A stretch of 64,000 nt of DNA from Neodontobutis hainanensis (Eukaryota > Chordata > Actinopteri > Gobiiformes > Odontobutidae), in the NCBI GenBank assembly GCA_024349245.1, contig JALDNG010000733.1, forward strand, positions 29,654 to 93,653, read 5' to 3'. Position numbers and translations under genes: made by a program. Numbering within the stretch: position 1 is the first letter of the stretch; each line of letters opens with the position of its first letter. Below, one piece after another: positions 25,601-40,019 of the stretch. The notes beneath the pieces were generated by a model. The model worked only from the letters and a program-made list of their open reading frames with translations. It did not search any database and was not told where the DNA came from.

Positions 25601-28600
25601 CATAGATTATTTTCTCAGATACATTATTTAGGTCAAAGATCATTTAACCGTAAGTTAGGTTCATTGATTATGGTGAAAACATTATTAATCGTTAACTTGA
25701 TATATTGAAAAAATCAAAAATTATGTCTGAAGGGGTGAATTGAAAAGCAGCACGTAGTTTTATTTTATTTTTAAGAATATCACGTGTGAAAGTGTTAAGT
25801 ACATGTAATGTGCATGATACCTTATTTATTTTGTGACTAATTCTGACATGAACCATCAAAATTAAATCGATAAATATTTAACCGAACATACATGTTAATA
25901 TCAAAATCAATCATTGATGAATTTTTAACTTACCTTCTTGTTCCCAAATTTTTATTTTTAAAAATAAAATAGGTCAAAAATTCATGGATTATCCTTCTAT
26001 ATTATTACTATGAACATAAGCTATCTCAATTGCTGTAATTGTCGAACCTTTATAAACCTTCATGGAACTATTTTACAATTTTTAATCTCTGTTAAATATC
26101 GTAATCACTGATTTTATTCGCATGATATTGTTTTCTCGATTTTTCATCAAATATTTTTTATTGTACTGATTTGCAAAATAAATAATTGGTTTATGCTGCC
26201 GATGAAATCATTTATTTTCTCAGAATGAAGCATTTTATGTTTTAAAGATTTTCTTAAATCACTCGATTTCTTGATTTTACAGTGATTTTGATAATGCTTG
26301 TTAGTATTCAAGAAATTACATTCATTAAACTCAAGAGAAATTCCACAACTTATATGACATATAATTATAAATATAGCTTTGTCCCAAGGTTTGTAATGGG
26401 ATAGTTTAAAAAGTGTTACACTATATATCTATCTTTTTATTATATCTAAAGCTATCCTCCAGTTTCAATATGTCTCAAAAAAGATAAGAATCGTAAATGA
26501 ATGAGAACATTAATTTTCGAATGCTTGTTATCAACCACCATCGATATTGAAAACATCAATAGAAAGATCTCTTTTTGTTAAAATTTGTGATACTTCGAAG
26601 ATGTTAAGAAACGGTTAACAATTTAAAACATATTATTTTGAGAATCCTTCGATTTTAGGACGTAGATTTGCTTCTAATATCAATCTTATTATATAGTAGT
26701 TCATTTTATTTAACATCTGTAAATAGCATTTATTATGTCTTCAATCGGTTTTAAGATTATTTTAACCACTGATGTCATTTATTGAGTTTTTTATCGCCTT
26801 TAATATTGAATAATTTTTTGCATTTTATCTTGAATACATTTATAAAAATAATTTTAAATTAACCAAATAGGCCTTCTCTATTTCTTACAATTTTATCAAA
26901 TACAAAAACTTTAAGACTTCAACGATTGTATTTTGATAAGTTTAAATATTTAACCGAACGTGACAAAAATATACTACAATATATTCATGAAAAATGTTAA
27001 CCATCATTTTATGTTTCAATATAAAATAATACGTTTTAAGTATTTATCACGCAAATATTTCGTTTGTAAAAACATCATGAATATTTGAGTTTAAAAATAT
27101 TTATTTTATATTAGATGGATAAAAACATCAATTCACACATAAATAATCCCAGATTATCATGAAGAATTTGTTATGATTAAATGTGATCGATATTTTTTTG
27201 TAGATTTTCTCGATTCACAATAAAATAATAATTATTTTAACTAAAATATATGATCATGCTCTTTTCCTACAATAATAGTTGTAAAAAATTTTTCTTAATT
27301 CTTCATCTCTCTTTATAAAAAATATCAGCGACATTGTTAGATTCATCCTCTATTATCTGTATTTGAAATAATTATATGGCATTGAATGGTAATATTTAAA
27401 ATTTTTGAATTAATAGAAATTTAAATAAAATTTTAACTGAGTTTGAGTTTGAAAATTTAATTTTTACGAGAAGATAATTTGAACTTATTATATTAGCAAG
27501 AAATTAATACTTTGATTGACTCATTTTTATAATTTAAAGCCAATTTATATTTTTACAAGAGAATTAAAAATTTCTTAATGTTAAAATTCAAAAAAAAAAT
27601 TAAATTAAATTATATTTTTTCAACCTTCTTAATATATTTTAATGCAAAAAAATAACGACAAAAATTCCTCAACATCAAGCTTATAGCAAAATGAACATAA
27701 TAATACAAGGAAAAATTTCTCTCGATAACAGATATTAAACGATAATTTATAACAGATATAAAATGTTTAAATCTAGCTTAATTATATTATTGAATATATT
27801 TTCATGAAATTCTATCTTAAGAGAAAACCTGATCTCAAAATATTTTTTATCTTTTGCTTATAACCAAAAAACGAAACAAAATATAAAAACAATTATGATG
27901 AGGTATTAATTATTTAGAATCAAATTGAAAATTAAATATGTATTTTTTTTTGTAGTAATTCTAGAAAGGAAATGTAATTTCATAAATTCAGATTTCTATA
28001 TGAGTAAATCCTGAAAAGTAATCAAATATTTATAAATAATCTATTAAAAAAACTCTATTTTGTTATGAAATTCATAAATATCATATTTAATTTGCTATGA
28101 TCTCGTAAATACTCAACTAAAAATATTTAAATAGTATATAAAACAAAATAAATTAATTTACCTCAAACCATAACTATATTTAAGCTGATAGTTAAAAAAT
28201 CTCAACATGTGTTTTGATCGGTTTTAATATTTATTGTATGAAAATACCTAGAATAGTTTACAAATATTTAATGATTTTTTAAAAATTGTGAAGAAGCATA
28301 TTTTATAAAAATATTGATGCCTAGAGAATTAAATTTATTTGAATAATTATAGATGAAGACAGTTATGCTTTTTCTTCAAATTTTATTTTCAAATTTCAAC
28401 TCCTTATCTAATTATTTTTAAATTATGAAAAGATAAAATATTAAAATATTTCAATTAAAACCCGGGCAAGTAAAATTTATCAAAAATTGTTCGTTACTTG
28501 AAGGAACTAATTTCAATAATTTTTTCTTCAATGATAATATTTAATGATACAATTATATAACAATTTTGAGAATGGATACAGAAAAACTTAAGTGAGTCTT

Positions 28601-31600
28601 ATCAGAATATCATCAATATTTTAATCATTTTATAAATTCTAAATTTTTTTTACATTAAAAATTTTTAAACCTTTGAGAACTCCTAATTTTGATCTAATAA
28701 TTAATGTATGTTTAGTTAATGTTTACTTTTCGATCAATCCGAATTTATATAACTTAAATTTTAATGAGAAAATAATTTTTATAGCCTCCATTTAGGTAGA
28801 TGTTGTCAAAAACCTTTTAATTTAATCAATATATTTGAGAAAAGTAAACCAATACGAAAACTGCTGAAGTACAATTTTTCTAATAAAGCATATAATATAT
28901 ATTTAATTTTACAAAAAAATTGAAAATTTTTACATTTATGGATGTGCAAATAGAGAATTACTTTCTTGGTAAATGTATCTTTTAAATTCCTACATTGTAA
29001 ATGAAATAAAAGCTAAACGAAATAATATATTGGGCGAAAAATGTTTAAATTGTGAACTAAGGATAAGTGAATGCAAAGATATAGGACGTTTTTGTAAAAG
29101 ATATTAACTTTAAATCACGAATATTTAATTGGGATAAAATATGATATTGTTCAAAAGTTTCAAATCGATTTAAAATGTCAAAATTATTGAATTTTATATA
29201 TGATGAGAATTCAAGTTTGAATTTACCATCTTTTGAAATGACAAATATCTTAAAAATTAAAATTAAGATTATCTTTATCAAAAATCTGATATAAATCAAG
29301 ACAATTTAATATTAACTATTCATCTATACATGAAATTTTATGTATATGAACGACTTCTGGAACATTATGTCTTTTCATGGATGATTTTATAAATTTTCGA
29401 TTCTACCTTCAAGTTTAATCCGTTAAATATGAATTTAAACATTAAGATAATGATAATTTAGATGCCATACCTACTCATCATATTTCCCTTTATTAATTGT
29501 TAAAAATTAAATTAATGTTCTATTACTTTAAAATTCCTATTCAAATCCAAGCTACAAAGTAAGGTGAGTCATTGAACATAATAACGGTATCTATGAATTT
29601 ATTTTTTCAAAAATTTTCTTTCGACTTAATTTGTAAGTATTTTCGAATAAACAATCATCATATTGAGCTATGAAATTGTCTATGAATAAATAAAAATCAT
29701 ATCTGATATAACTCTTCTTGTGATTGAAATGGATATATATTTTTATCCATATGTCATTCAGTGATTAAAGACGACATATTCTTAATGTAAAAAAAAGTTT
29801 ACACTCAAAAAATTAAACTATTCCTGTCAAACATGAAGAAATCTAGATTTCTCTCCTTAATCTTATTTAAAAAGATAACTTGGATTTCGAGAGATTTGAC
29901 TGAAGAAACGTTTATAAACAGAAAATTCTGATTGAAAATAACATCAACAAAATTTTTAAATATTATCGTCCATTGTATCTTTTTTAAATGTTGTTTTTTC
30001 GATTTTGAAACCCTTGTTCTTTTATAAAGTTTTACTAAATTTTGAAAAAATAAATCTATAAATCAACGTGTTAATGAAATATGTGTTTATATTTTTAATG
30101 GTTGGATCACACATTTATTTTTGTACATGGTTACAAAAGTATTCAACTTTATTGACAATCTTAACATTTACTATCATAGTTTACAAATTAATATTTTCAA
30201 TTTTATATTTTTTGTATCTACTGCAGTATTGGTTGTTTCATATTAAAATGACATCAAGATAATTTGTATTGGTGAATCTTACATTTTTTAGATTTAAGGT
30301 TCAATTCAAAATCACATGTAAAGATGTAAATAATCAATTTGTACTCAATAGTACAATTATATCATAAGGAACTGTGCAAAAAGATATTCTGAATTTATCT
30401 TTAATGAAAGCATATATCATAGTTTTAAAGAACATTGACAATATTTATTCTTTTTTTAAATTAATTTAAAGTTGATATAAAAACGAAACGGATAAATGTA
30501 TCAGTATTTTGGTTCAGCAGATTATTAAACGTTGTTAATCGACCATTTAAATATATCCTTATAATCATAGACTATTTAAACGTCAAAAAATAGCTAAATA
30601 AATTTTTTTGAATAAATACGGCCTGTTTATAGAATATTAAATACTATTAAGTGTTATATATCCTTTATTTTCTATTAGATACATTTAAACTTTGCATTTG
30701 TTATGAAAATAATAAAGTGCAAATATATACTTCTGAAAAATCCTATATAAATTTTCTTTAATTTGATTCGGATACAAATCAAAAGAAAATGATTGAATTT
30801 TCAACAATAAAACGCCCAGTTTATTCTAAGCCGGGCCTACAATATGAGAATTAGTTTTCAGGATTTGTTTTTGAATAAATATAAGAGAAACAAATTTCTA
30901 AAACATACTTTAGATAAAGTTATTTAAACTCATTACTGGGTAAATATTTTTGATTTTTTGTCAACACCAGAAGATAGTAAAAGTACTGCAAATTAATAGA
31001 TATCATACCGGCAAATAACAAATCATTCTCCTCGTATTTATTTTCGACGGAAAGAATGTTTTACGCTCATTTTCATGAACGTGAGTTTTTAATGAAAAAT
31101 TGTTCTAAATATTTTACCGAAGGAATGTCGTTTCGGCACTTATAAATATCTATAAAACAGAGTTGTAAATAAAAAAAGTTGTAAATCCTCAAGAGATATA
31201 AAATTAAATTACGTACTTAACACCGATCTAAAATAATTTAATAAAATATGTAAATACACAACAACAACGAATAGGAGGGTTGTCTCTAAATTGTAGAATA
31301 AAATAATGACAACTAAATATTTATATATCGTAATATAAAAAAAGTCTCTTGTATGATTATGTTTTGCCAAAAATATGTTTCCTTGGCCATTTTTAGAGAA
31401 TTTATACGAGATAAACATTTTTAGGAACCTACAAATATTCGTTTGAGAGAATTACTTTCACATTGGTAACGATACATTTAAAATACTAAAATGAAAACTT
31501 TGTACATGAATATTTAAATTAAAAGATTATTTAAATCGAAATCCTTGATGTTAGGATAAAGATTTTACTTTTATATCTATGTTACAATATTCTTTGAACA

Positions 31601-33199
31601 ATAAAAAAAATTAAATATCGTTAAAATCATTCTTGAAAAATGTTTGAACCAAAGATAAAAATTTTAGGTGAATGTTTACTGGATTAAATATATAAATGTT
31701 TAAAGGATATAATTTGATTTTATGCGTGTCTTAAAAACTGCTTTTGAACACAATAAAATAAAAATATTACAAATTCATCACATATGAGATTTACTCCATT
31801 TTTATCATTTCGCACGAAGTACTAAGGTATTAAAATAATAATTATCTTGTTTCAGTAAATTAGGAATTAAATTATTTCTCGGGAAGTGTGATTATTCAAT
31901 AAGGCGCTTATACAAATAATAACATTGAATCTGAGTATATTTGTATGACATATTTCATAAAGTTATTTTACGTAAACAAAAATGTGAATGACAAATGATA
32001 TTTCCTCAGTGATTACAGATAAAAATGCATTTCATTGACTTAGTTAAATATTTTGTTAATTAATCATAGATAAAAAGAGAGATTTACAGAAAATAATTAT
32101 AATACGTAAAACTAACTTTAGACATCATTATTTTTATATTAAAAAAATAATAATTTTATTTCAAAGAAATCGAATATATTTATTGAATTCTCCTATATTT
32201 TTTTACCCCAGAAAAGATTGATTAAAAATATTATGACGACTTTTATCATCTACAAGTAAACAATTTTAAAAATCGAATGTCGAAAAATCGCTTATTTATA
32301 ATTTGTTATTTTTACGATCGACAGAGTAAAATTTGTGAAAGTTTGAAAATGAATTTTTAGCAAATTAAAAATTAGGGATATTTTATTTTATGATTTTGTT
32401 GGAAATATAAAAATAAACAATCAATTTAAAAACGAAAGAATGTAATTAAATCAATTGATGATGTAAATAGCAACTTTCATATCTCGATAAAACAATTACT
32501 ATACATTACTTGACTCAACACGAGTGAAATATCAAAAAGTATGTATTCAGATCAAATCACTGAGAACTATTGTGGCTAGATGTTATGTCGAGAAAATGTT
32601 TAACTTCATTCTGATCCTTGACATTATAGATAAGGAAAGTTTTAAAAATTTTTTCTTTAAAATTTAATCTTTATTCATTATCATACGGTAATCAGCTTTT
32701 CAAAATTTAAATTAAGAATATTGTTGAATATTTTAATTGTTATTTCTGTAAAGAAAGTCTTCTTTATTATCAATAAAATGCATTACTCGAAGTTTAATCG
32801 ATTTGATATCCTATTTTCGACGAAGCTTCAGTGTAATCTTTAAGAAACGTTTCTTGTTTATCTGTAATTGAATATATGTTTCATGAAAAATGTTTTACTT
32901 TTTGAAAATATTATCGATTATACAAAATGTCAGTTCATAATTTTTTTAGATTATTTTAAAATTTTATTTTTATTATTTTTATCATTCAGGTTGTATGATT
33001 TTAGAGATGTTATTAAAATACGGATTTTTTTCACGAGATATTTTATGATTTTAATTTAACTTTGATTCAAACTTTTGTATATTTTTACAATTTTTATGAG
33101 ATATGACATTGAATAAAGGCCTTTTAAATTTATTTTTGAATATTTTTATCTTCATGAAGGTTGTTGAATGTACTATAAATGCATATTTTTATGTTTATA
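19691..33199. other. Long AT-rich gene desert
   Basis: No gene, RNA or transposon could be recognised across about 13.5 kb. ORFs here (22877-23068 minus, 24371-24562 plus, 29057-29299 minus, 30068-30262 plus, 31209-31418 minus, 32868-33059 plus) are 63-80 codons, hydrophobic or Lys/Asn-rich, and show no motif. Small palindromes occur, for example ATCCTTT and AAAGGAT near 20600 and the hairpin at 25259-25283. Confidence 0.5.
25259..25283. repeat. Perfect 10-bp hairpin
   Basis: CATAGATTTT, a five-base loop TTCAC, then AAAATCTATG. The arms match exactly. No coding feature lies near it, and no terminator role is implied in a eukaryotic context. It may be a chance AT-rich palindrome. Confidence 0.4.
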
Positions 33200-33900
33200 T
33201 TGACAGATATAATAAAGTTGAAGAGGATTAGATCAAAGCGGCTCGAAATATTCAATTAAAAAAGAGATCTATGTACAAATACATAAAAGGTTTAAAGTTT
33301 TGTCATTCAATTAACGATCTAAAGAACGATTAGTTGATCAATGCAATTTTTGTAATAATGGAACCTCCGTTCTTACGAAGTCCTAATAAACTATCGTAAG
33401 AACTGTTGATCCTTCTACACTGAACGTTGATAAACTCAAACCAAAGTGGATGATAATCTCCAGAGTACAAATTCAGCTTGATCTCTATATCCGAGACATG
33501 AACTATGAGATAAATTTTATTGCTAATTTAGATAGTTTCTTGATAACATACTATAGGAAGCGTTATCGAGAGTTCGTCAGACTCATCTGTCACAAAGGAA
33601 ACTTTATTTACAGAAGTAATAGATACTCAATGAAATTATAGAACGCTAACATTTAAGAGATGGAAAATGTAGTTAGAAGCGCTTCAGCTAATGAACCTAG
33701 ACAACTAAACATAATGTAAACATGTGTCCATGAATTGGACGAGAAGTACTTTCTCTTTGAAAAAACATCCTTTGAAATTTGTATAAAGCTGCGTAGGTCA
33801 AACCATTTTCAGAATAGAGAAAGATAGGTTTTGTGCTTATTTCGCATGCGTAGATATTATTAAATTATGCCCTGACCTGAAACAACAAATGACTGAATCG
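33200..33900. other. GC-richer island, unidentified, with a 10-bp hairpin
   Basis: This stretch is clearly richer in G and C than the DNA on either side, as are the transposon relics elsewhere in the window, so it is probably another decayed insertion. A frame at 33450-33641 (63 codons, plus) has balanced composition but matches no family I can name. GTTCTTACGA (33369-33378) and TCGTAAGAAC (33394-33403) form a perfect 10-base hairpin with a 15-base loop. I considered a BEL/Pao integrase fragment, but the resemblance was too weak to call. Confidence 0.35.
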
Positions 33901-36900
33901 TGTTATTTGATTGATAAAATAAAATAATCAAATGAAATTTTAAAGTTAAAATTCTATGGAAGATTCCAACCTTTTTATTCTGTGTAAAAAATGGTTTTTA
34001 ATGTCTCATGATTAATCATCGTAGTTTGATTGATTATTTTAGTTTTCCTTCATTTTCTTAATAATTATTGTCAGTGAAATTAGAATGTACAAATACTACG
34101 CTATGCTTATAACTCGTAATATTGTAACTTTGTAATTATTATCTGATCATTTTGATATTTTGGAAGCACATGTTTTAAATAAATAAATCTATATTGTACA
34201 TCAAATTAAAATTTTTATTTTTAAAAATATAACATGTCTCGAATTCATATCTCGCGAAAAGTAGAATATTTTATTTATTATTTCTTTTAAAAGAAGTAAT
34301 CAATGAATTTTAATCAATTTTCTAAATTTTCAAAACGAAAAATGTTCTTTTTGAATATATAAAATTCTGAAATCACATTAAGTTAATAATTATTCAATTA
34401 GATTAAAATATTCTATCAGATTTTTAAATATTAGTTAAAGGTAAATAATATTTTGTAAATTCGAGAATTTCTTTACGTATATGAATATTATTTTTGTAGA
34501 TCAAAAATAATTTATATTTCCAGAAAAAACATGATAAATTGCAATTAAATATCTTAAATTAATGTCTCTATGAAATTTTCTGTTTCTGTAACGGATAATG
34601 GAAAATTCATATTATCATCAACCAGTAAAACCATGACCTGTCCATCATAACAGTAATATTAATCATATATACACTAAAAATATAAAAATTTATAAATGGT
34701 ATGCTATTGAAAAATACGCATTGATATTTAATAAGAATAATTAATTTAAATGTTCATAATTAAAAAAAATTCGATAAAAATTTTCAAAAATGCCTTAGTT
34801 TATAATCTTCTAGGAAATGTAAAGTATAATATTTTCACAACACATATAACTCAATGTAATCTCAAGAAGAGTGTATTAATTAATCTTTTTAATTTTTTAT
34901 TTAACATTTAGATTTGACAATTTTGTTACGTTCAAAACATGCATGAGAGCAATTTATAAATACCATTCACATTTTTTCGAGAAATATACTAATTCGAGAT
35001 TCAGATGAATATAAAATTAGGTTTTATGTTTATCTTGAAAGAATAAATAAATTTATTTAACAAAAAATTATTTTTATATTCAAAAATATGTTTCGATTTC
35101 ATTACAATATTATTAAAACTTTTGCAATTGTAAAACTCAAATTTGATGTACATTGACAATATTTTATCATGATTCTTAAAAGTACCAAACATCAATTTAT
35201 TATTTTCAAACTATACTGCAAAAATTGAGTGATTTTTGGTACATAGACGTGATAAGATTAAATTATTCATTGTAATTATTAATAAAAATTAGAATACCTA
35301 TATAACTTTTTCAAAAACACTAAATTTAAGGGATCTATGATTCAATCATGAGTTATATAAATATTTTACAGATTCGAATTATATAATGAATATCATTTTG
35401 TGATTTAATAAAATGCTTTAAATTGATCAAATTCTTTGATTTTTAAATAAGGTAAAAATAAATTTTATAAATAAACGTTGAATTCATACTTTCATTATTT
35501 ATATATTGAGATATAAAGCAGGTGAATGAAAAACTAGGTAAAATTTAAATACTTAAAATATTTAATATATCTACGTTTCATTAAATTTACGGAGAAATAA
35601 AATTTATTTCTTTCTATTATCAATTAACATTTTAAATTCTTAATTTTTTACACTTGAGTGTTCTAAGTTAATTTCAAATTAATTTTTTCTTCTTCTGTTT
35701 TTTTGTTTATTATTTTGTTTTTTAAATACGTTAATATGTATTTATGTTCTAAATCATCTTTACAAGGTAGATTAAAATACAATTAAAATGCCTGAATTGA
35801 ATCCATCTTATATATTTTAAATTTGATAAATTATCTACGTTTGATCACTCAAATTAAACATATATGATTGATCCTAAATAATCATAAGCATACTCAAAAG
35901 AGGGCTGATGATAATGAAGGTCAATTAGCATCGGCTGAAAATAAAAAATAGTTGCCAAACTTAAAAGCATATATATAAAAACAATGAAATAAAATATCAG
36001 CTTAATAAAAGTATTCCATTAATCATTCTTGTTAAAAATATTTCGCGTTTATAACAGAAATAAAATGATTTAGTTTTTACATTTAATTTTGTGAATTAGA
36101 ATTTATTTATAATTTTTTAAGTCTTTTTTAATATGATTTAGGATTTTTAATTTTTTGAAATTTTTTTGTGTAAATTTCTTAATTTTAGTTTAACCTAACG
36201 TAAAGTAATTTTCTTGAAATTAAATAAATCACTTAATTAATAATTGACAATTTATCCCAAATATTATATTTTATTTTATAAAATATGAAAATTTGTAAAA
36301 ATTAATTGTGATGTATACTTATCCGAATAAAACAATTTATATTTGAACTATTATTCATTATGTTACAAAAATTTTTAAACAAACATTTGTAACAAAAATG
36401 TCTTCACACGATGATCCCATCTAAGCATTTATTTTATCTTTGAAAATACTAATTACTAGTTTTTTGCAGATATTTAAACTTAATAATTCTAATAACAATC
36501 AAAAACTCTTCAGTAATAATTTAAATAAAATTTATTTTACTTAATAGTTCACTTCTACCATTTTGACATCTATTTTAAATTTTCAGGTAAAAGCACGTGT
36601 TTTACTTTCGTTATAACATACTCTAAAGGTTAAGGTTCAAACTATCAATGATGTCAGATATTTTAAAATAACTTCATAGTTCAATCGAAATCATCCTTGC
36701 TTTATCAAAGATTCAAAATATTCAACTATATTGAGATATTTTACATAATAGGTAAAGCAATTTTTAATTTTTACTTTGGATACATTCTCTTGTATAAATT
36801 TTTATTATGATAAAAAGAATGTCTATTAATTGATTTTATTCAATTATTTCAACTTCGTAACAATTTTATTTTATTTAAGATATTTAAATTTACAAAATAT

Positions 36901-38940
36901 CGTAACGATTATATGATTAATGAATAATCATCAATTTGTTGCCGTTTAAAAGAGTTTATGCATTATATCCTAAATTGAATTTTTTGTTAATATTTAAAAT
37001 CTTTATTGATTTTTTTAATAATTTTATTTCAAATGTATATTTACATAAATCAGATCCAACAGTTCTAATTCACAAAAATAAAGTTTTTTTTCAAAGGAAT
37101 TGAATGATAATGTCTTCTTATTCTTTTTGTATGTTAATTTACATATCGTATTTTAAATATTTAAATTATTTTTGTCAAATTATATATTTTCTCTTTCAGA
37201 ATATTTATATCAAATATTCTTATAAAATAACGTTAAATTCTTATCTTAATATTTTCAGAATTTATTTTTAAAACTGTTCTTGCAGATTTTTTAATTCATG
37301 TTAATTTATGTTATTTTACATACATAATAATGATTATAATATTTATATTTTCATTTTCTTGAATTTTAGTTCATTATTTAACTGTATTTATACAATTTTC
37401 ATCAAAAATGATACATGTAGCCATTTATATGTAATTCATTTCTATAAAACTAAAGTTACACGTTGAATCCAATTATTTTGATCAACGATATCAGATAAAT
37501 ATTTAAAATACTGGCAAATATATTGAAGATATTTTTCATAAAAATTTGTTCAGTGTATTTTTGTTTCTGAATTATTTATTTTGTTTAAGATAAAAATTTA
37601 CAACAATAAATTTATTATCACCATAGATTTTATCAAAAAATTGACCTATCTGTTTTTAGATCAGTTATGTTCTCTCTTTTCTTCATCGATGTTGGAATTG
37701 ATATTGCTTACAATTTTAATTATTCAAAATTGTGTTACAAATGATCATCTTTTATATTTTTCAAGACTTTTGAAAAAATTTTTCGAGAGTTTCACGAAAA
37801 ATTATTCCTGCCTTTGAAGATATACAACCACAATAATTTTTGAGGCTGCCTAAAAACAATGATATGTCGCTTAGGTTTTATTTAATTCACTATTTTTTTA
37901 ATTGCAATTTTGTTAACATTTTTGATCTATATATTACTTCAGGTGTCAATAAATTATCATTTGCTATATTAAAATGATTGTAAATTATTCTGTTAAGTTT
38001 TGGATGAGAAATGTATTTAATGAATACTTGTTTATTTGATTATGAACACAAAATAGAATTTTTCTGCAAATTTTAATACTTTCGTGAAACTATATATGGA
38101 GATGAAACATACCTTTACAATAATATGGAAGAGAACAAAACACATTTTTAGTTTTTAATTCTGAAACATTTTGAAAGTTTAGAAGGAGAATAATATAAAA
38201 TCATATGGTTAATATTTTATATTAATTTTTATAAGTTTATTTTAATGTAGATATTTTAGTCTGAAAATTATTGAGTTAAATTATTTGAAATAATATTATT
38301 TTGTAAAATTTTACCTGTTTATTGCTTTAAAAACATTTAAATATACTTTATCTCAACACACTAGATTTAGTTTTGCTCCTTGACAACGCTGTTTTAAATA
38401 ATAAATTTAATGCATCGTTAATTTAATTCTTTGAGAAAGGTTACGCATTAATCGACCATCTGTATTTACGATTATTTGTTAATGATGAAAATGTTCGTCT
38501 ATTTTAAAGGATAAAATTTTTAACTATCACACTTTTTACATATCATTCAATGGGAGATACCTTCTTTGGAATTTGATTGTTTAATCATGTTTTTATTCAA
38601 TTAATTTATAATTATAACAATTATAATTCAAATATTTATCAAATTTAATAGGATTATGAGATTTGATGTTCCCGATTAATTTAATTTATCTAATATTGAA
38701 TGATTGATTCTGTTGATTTAACTGATCAATGATATTTTAAGATTTTTTAAAATTGGTTATTGAATGCTGTAATTGATATTTGATAGTTTATGCATGGGAA
38801 ATTAAACATTTTTAAAAAAATGAAATATTATTTAATTTTCATATATTTTACTAAAAATGTTATTTTTAATATTTTTCGAGATTCAAAGAATGCAATTTTT
38901 TGCAAAAAAAAAATTATAAATGAATGATATAGTTATAACC
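33901..38940. other. AT-rich intergenic DNA
   Basis: No gene recognised. The frames at 35001-35195 (minus) and 37581-37817 (plus, 78 codons) are low-complexity and judged to be chance. A short AT palindrome (AATTATAA and TTATAATT) lies near 38610. Confidence 0.5.
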
Positions 38941-38995
38941 TTCACATAACCACATCAGAATGGATCGTAGATTAACGAATAATTTTATTTTAACG
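38941..38995 (+). repeat. Left copy of 55-bp direct repeat, possible LTR remnant
   Basis: Begins TTCACATAAC and ends TAACG. Aligned without gaps to 42746-42800 it has 42 of 55 identical positions, including ATTAAC-AAT in the centre. Its placement immediately before gag, with its partner immediately after pol, is what suggests an LTR origin. Confidence 0.5.
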
Positions 38996-39009
38996 TAAAA
39001 AGTGGAGAC

Positions 39010-39660
39010 CTCGTTTTCTAGATGAGTCTTAGGTGGATTTGAAAGCCGTTGCACTTAAATATCCAAGATTTTGGACTAGCCGACCCAAAACATGGTTCGT
39101 CTAGACAGAGGCAGAATTTATCACAAGGAGGAATGAGTAATAACGAGACGTTGTAATTTTATGTAATTGAAGATTTTGATCAATAGAACGCAACTCTTCT
39201 CTTTGGTAAACTGAGTAACCCTCTGCCAACCACGAGTATGAAACACATAGAAAACAGCTGCTGGTAGCCTATCCCCTATCGAAGCCTGAAAGAGCAAGAA
39301 AATTCTTAGACTCGTCTGGTTTTTGATACCGCAAAGCCTTGAAGTTGCAAGCCATGATAAGAGCACAATCCTGCGGTCCAATGTTATATTTGCTTTTTGA
39401 AGAGTTATTCTTAAGGCAGCTGCCAGAAGACATCAGACATGATATCGTTTGCGAAGATTTTCACAGCCTTGACGAGATCAATACTTGAGCTGATGCACTA
39501 TGGATCGCTAAACAGCCGCACTCATAAGTACATGCATTTAGGAACGATTAACTTTCCAAAACGCTCTCTAGAAAGAATACGATAAATAACAGCGTAAATT
39601 CCGAAACCTCACCTTTATGCTTCGACCATGCCATGTTCGGCAATAAATCAAAAAATGTCA
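39010..39660 (+). pseudogene. Gypsy gag remnant
   Basis: At 39045-39125 the frame reads AVALKYPRFW then PKTWFVQTEAEF, with the Gln codon now TAG. This is the conserved gag start of a widespread animal gypsy group (KLPPFW, then P--WF-Q-EAEF). The following part keeps weak similarity to the helical gag core. At 39615-39660 LCFDHAMFGNKSKN resembles the C-H-C segment at the end of gag in the same group (LC-YH-RFG-KA--C), with the last Cys lost. Gag would coat the element RNA. Several stops interrupt it. Confidence 0.75.
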
Positions 39661-39726
39661 ATCAATCTGTGTTTTTCAAACAAAAGAGGTCAAACAGCCT
39701 AAACAAGTTAATTGCAACATCAGAAA

Positions 39727-39980
39727 GTTTTCAGCTGCCGTTCTTCATCTTTTGACAAAAAGTCTTAAAATGGGATTTCTCGTGGAAAAATAACAGAAAA
39801 CTCTGTTGTATCTTCTTCATAGAAAAGACAAGCTATATAAACCTTCAGTACCTGATCATACATCCTCCAATAAATCAATCATTCAAACATATGGAAGCTT
39901 CGATAGAAGTAATCTTTTCGCGCTTCCCATTTACCTTGAATTTCCTATCAGCTGACATCACAAAACTCTTGATTGCAGCT
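39727..39980 (+). pseudogene. Gypsy aspartic protease remnant
   Basis: The frame near 39727-39760 reads SFQLPFFIF, the usual lead-in to the protease. The next segment reads MGFLV and then, after a frame slip, SVVS. In intact relatives these flank the active-site D-T-G. Here the three codons have become E, K and a stop, so the active site is gone. Further on, ADITKLLIAADFLRY near 39950-39990 matches the typical end of the protease (ADV--PLLGADFL). It is a remnant of a family that cleaves the gag-pol polyprotein. Confidence 0.68.
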
Positions 39981-40019
39981 GATTTTCTTAGGTACCAATA
40001 ACCTTCTTGTTGACATCTG

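Noticed and set aside
29057..29299. 80-codon minus-strand ORF starting with a hydrophobic segment, like a signal peptide
   Set aside because: Hydrophobic starts are expected in AT-rich random frames; there is no motif, no neighbouring exon and no compositional difference from the flanks.
33450..33641. Possible BEL/Pao integrase fragment
   Set aside because: A few residues (DSFL then an Arg-rich run) recall the family, but the expected SDNGTNF and PHMGG-WE motifs are not present in any frame.
37581..37817. 78-codon plus-strand ORF
   Set aside because: Low-complexity Ile/Leu/Phe-rich frame in AT-rich DNA without any motif.
39121..39381. 86-codon minus-strand ORF
   Set aside because: It lies antisense to the gypsy gag remnant and is a shadow of that coding region.
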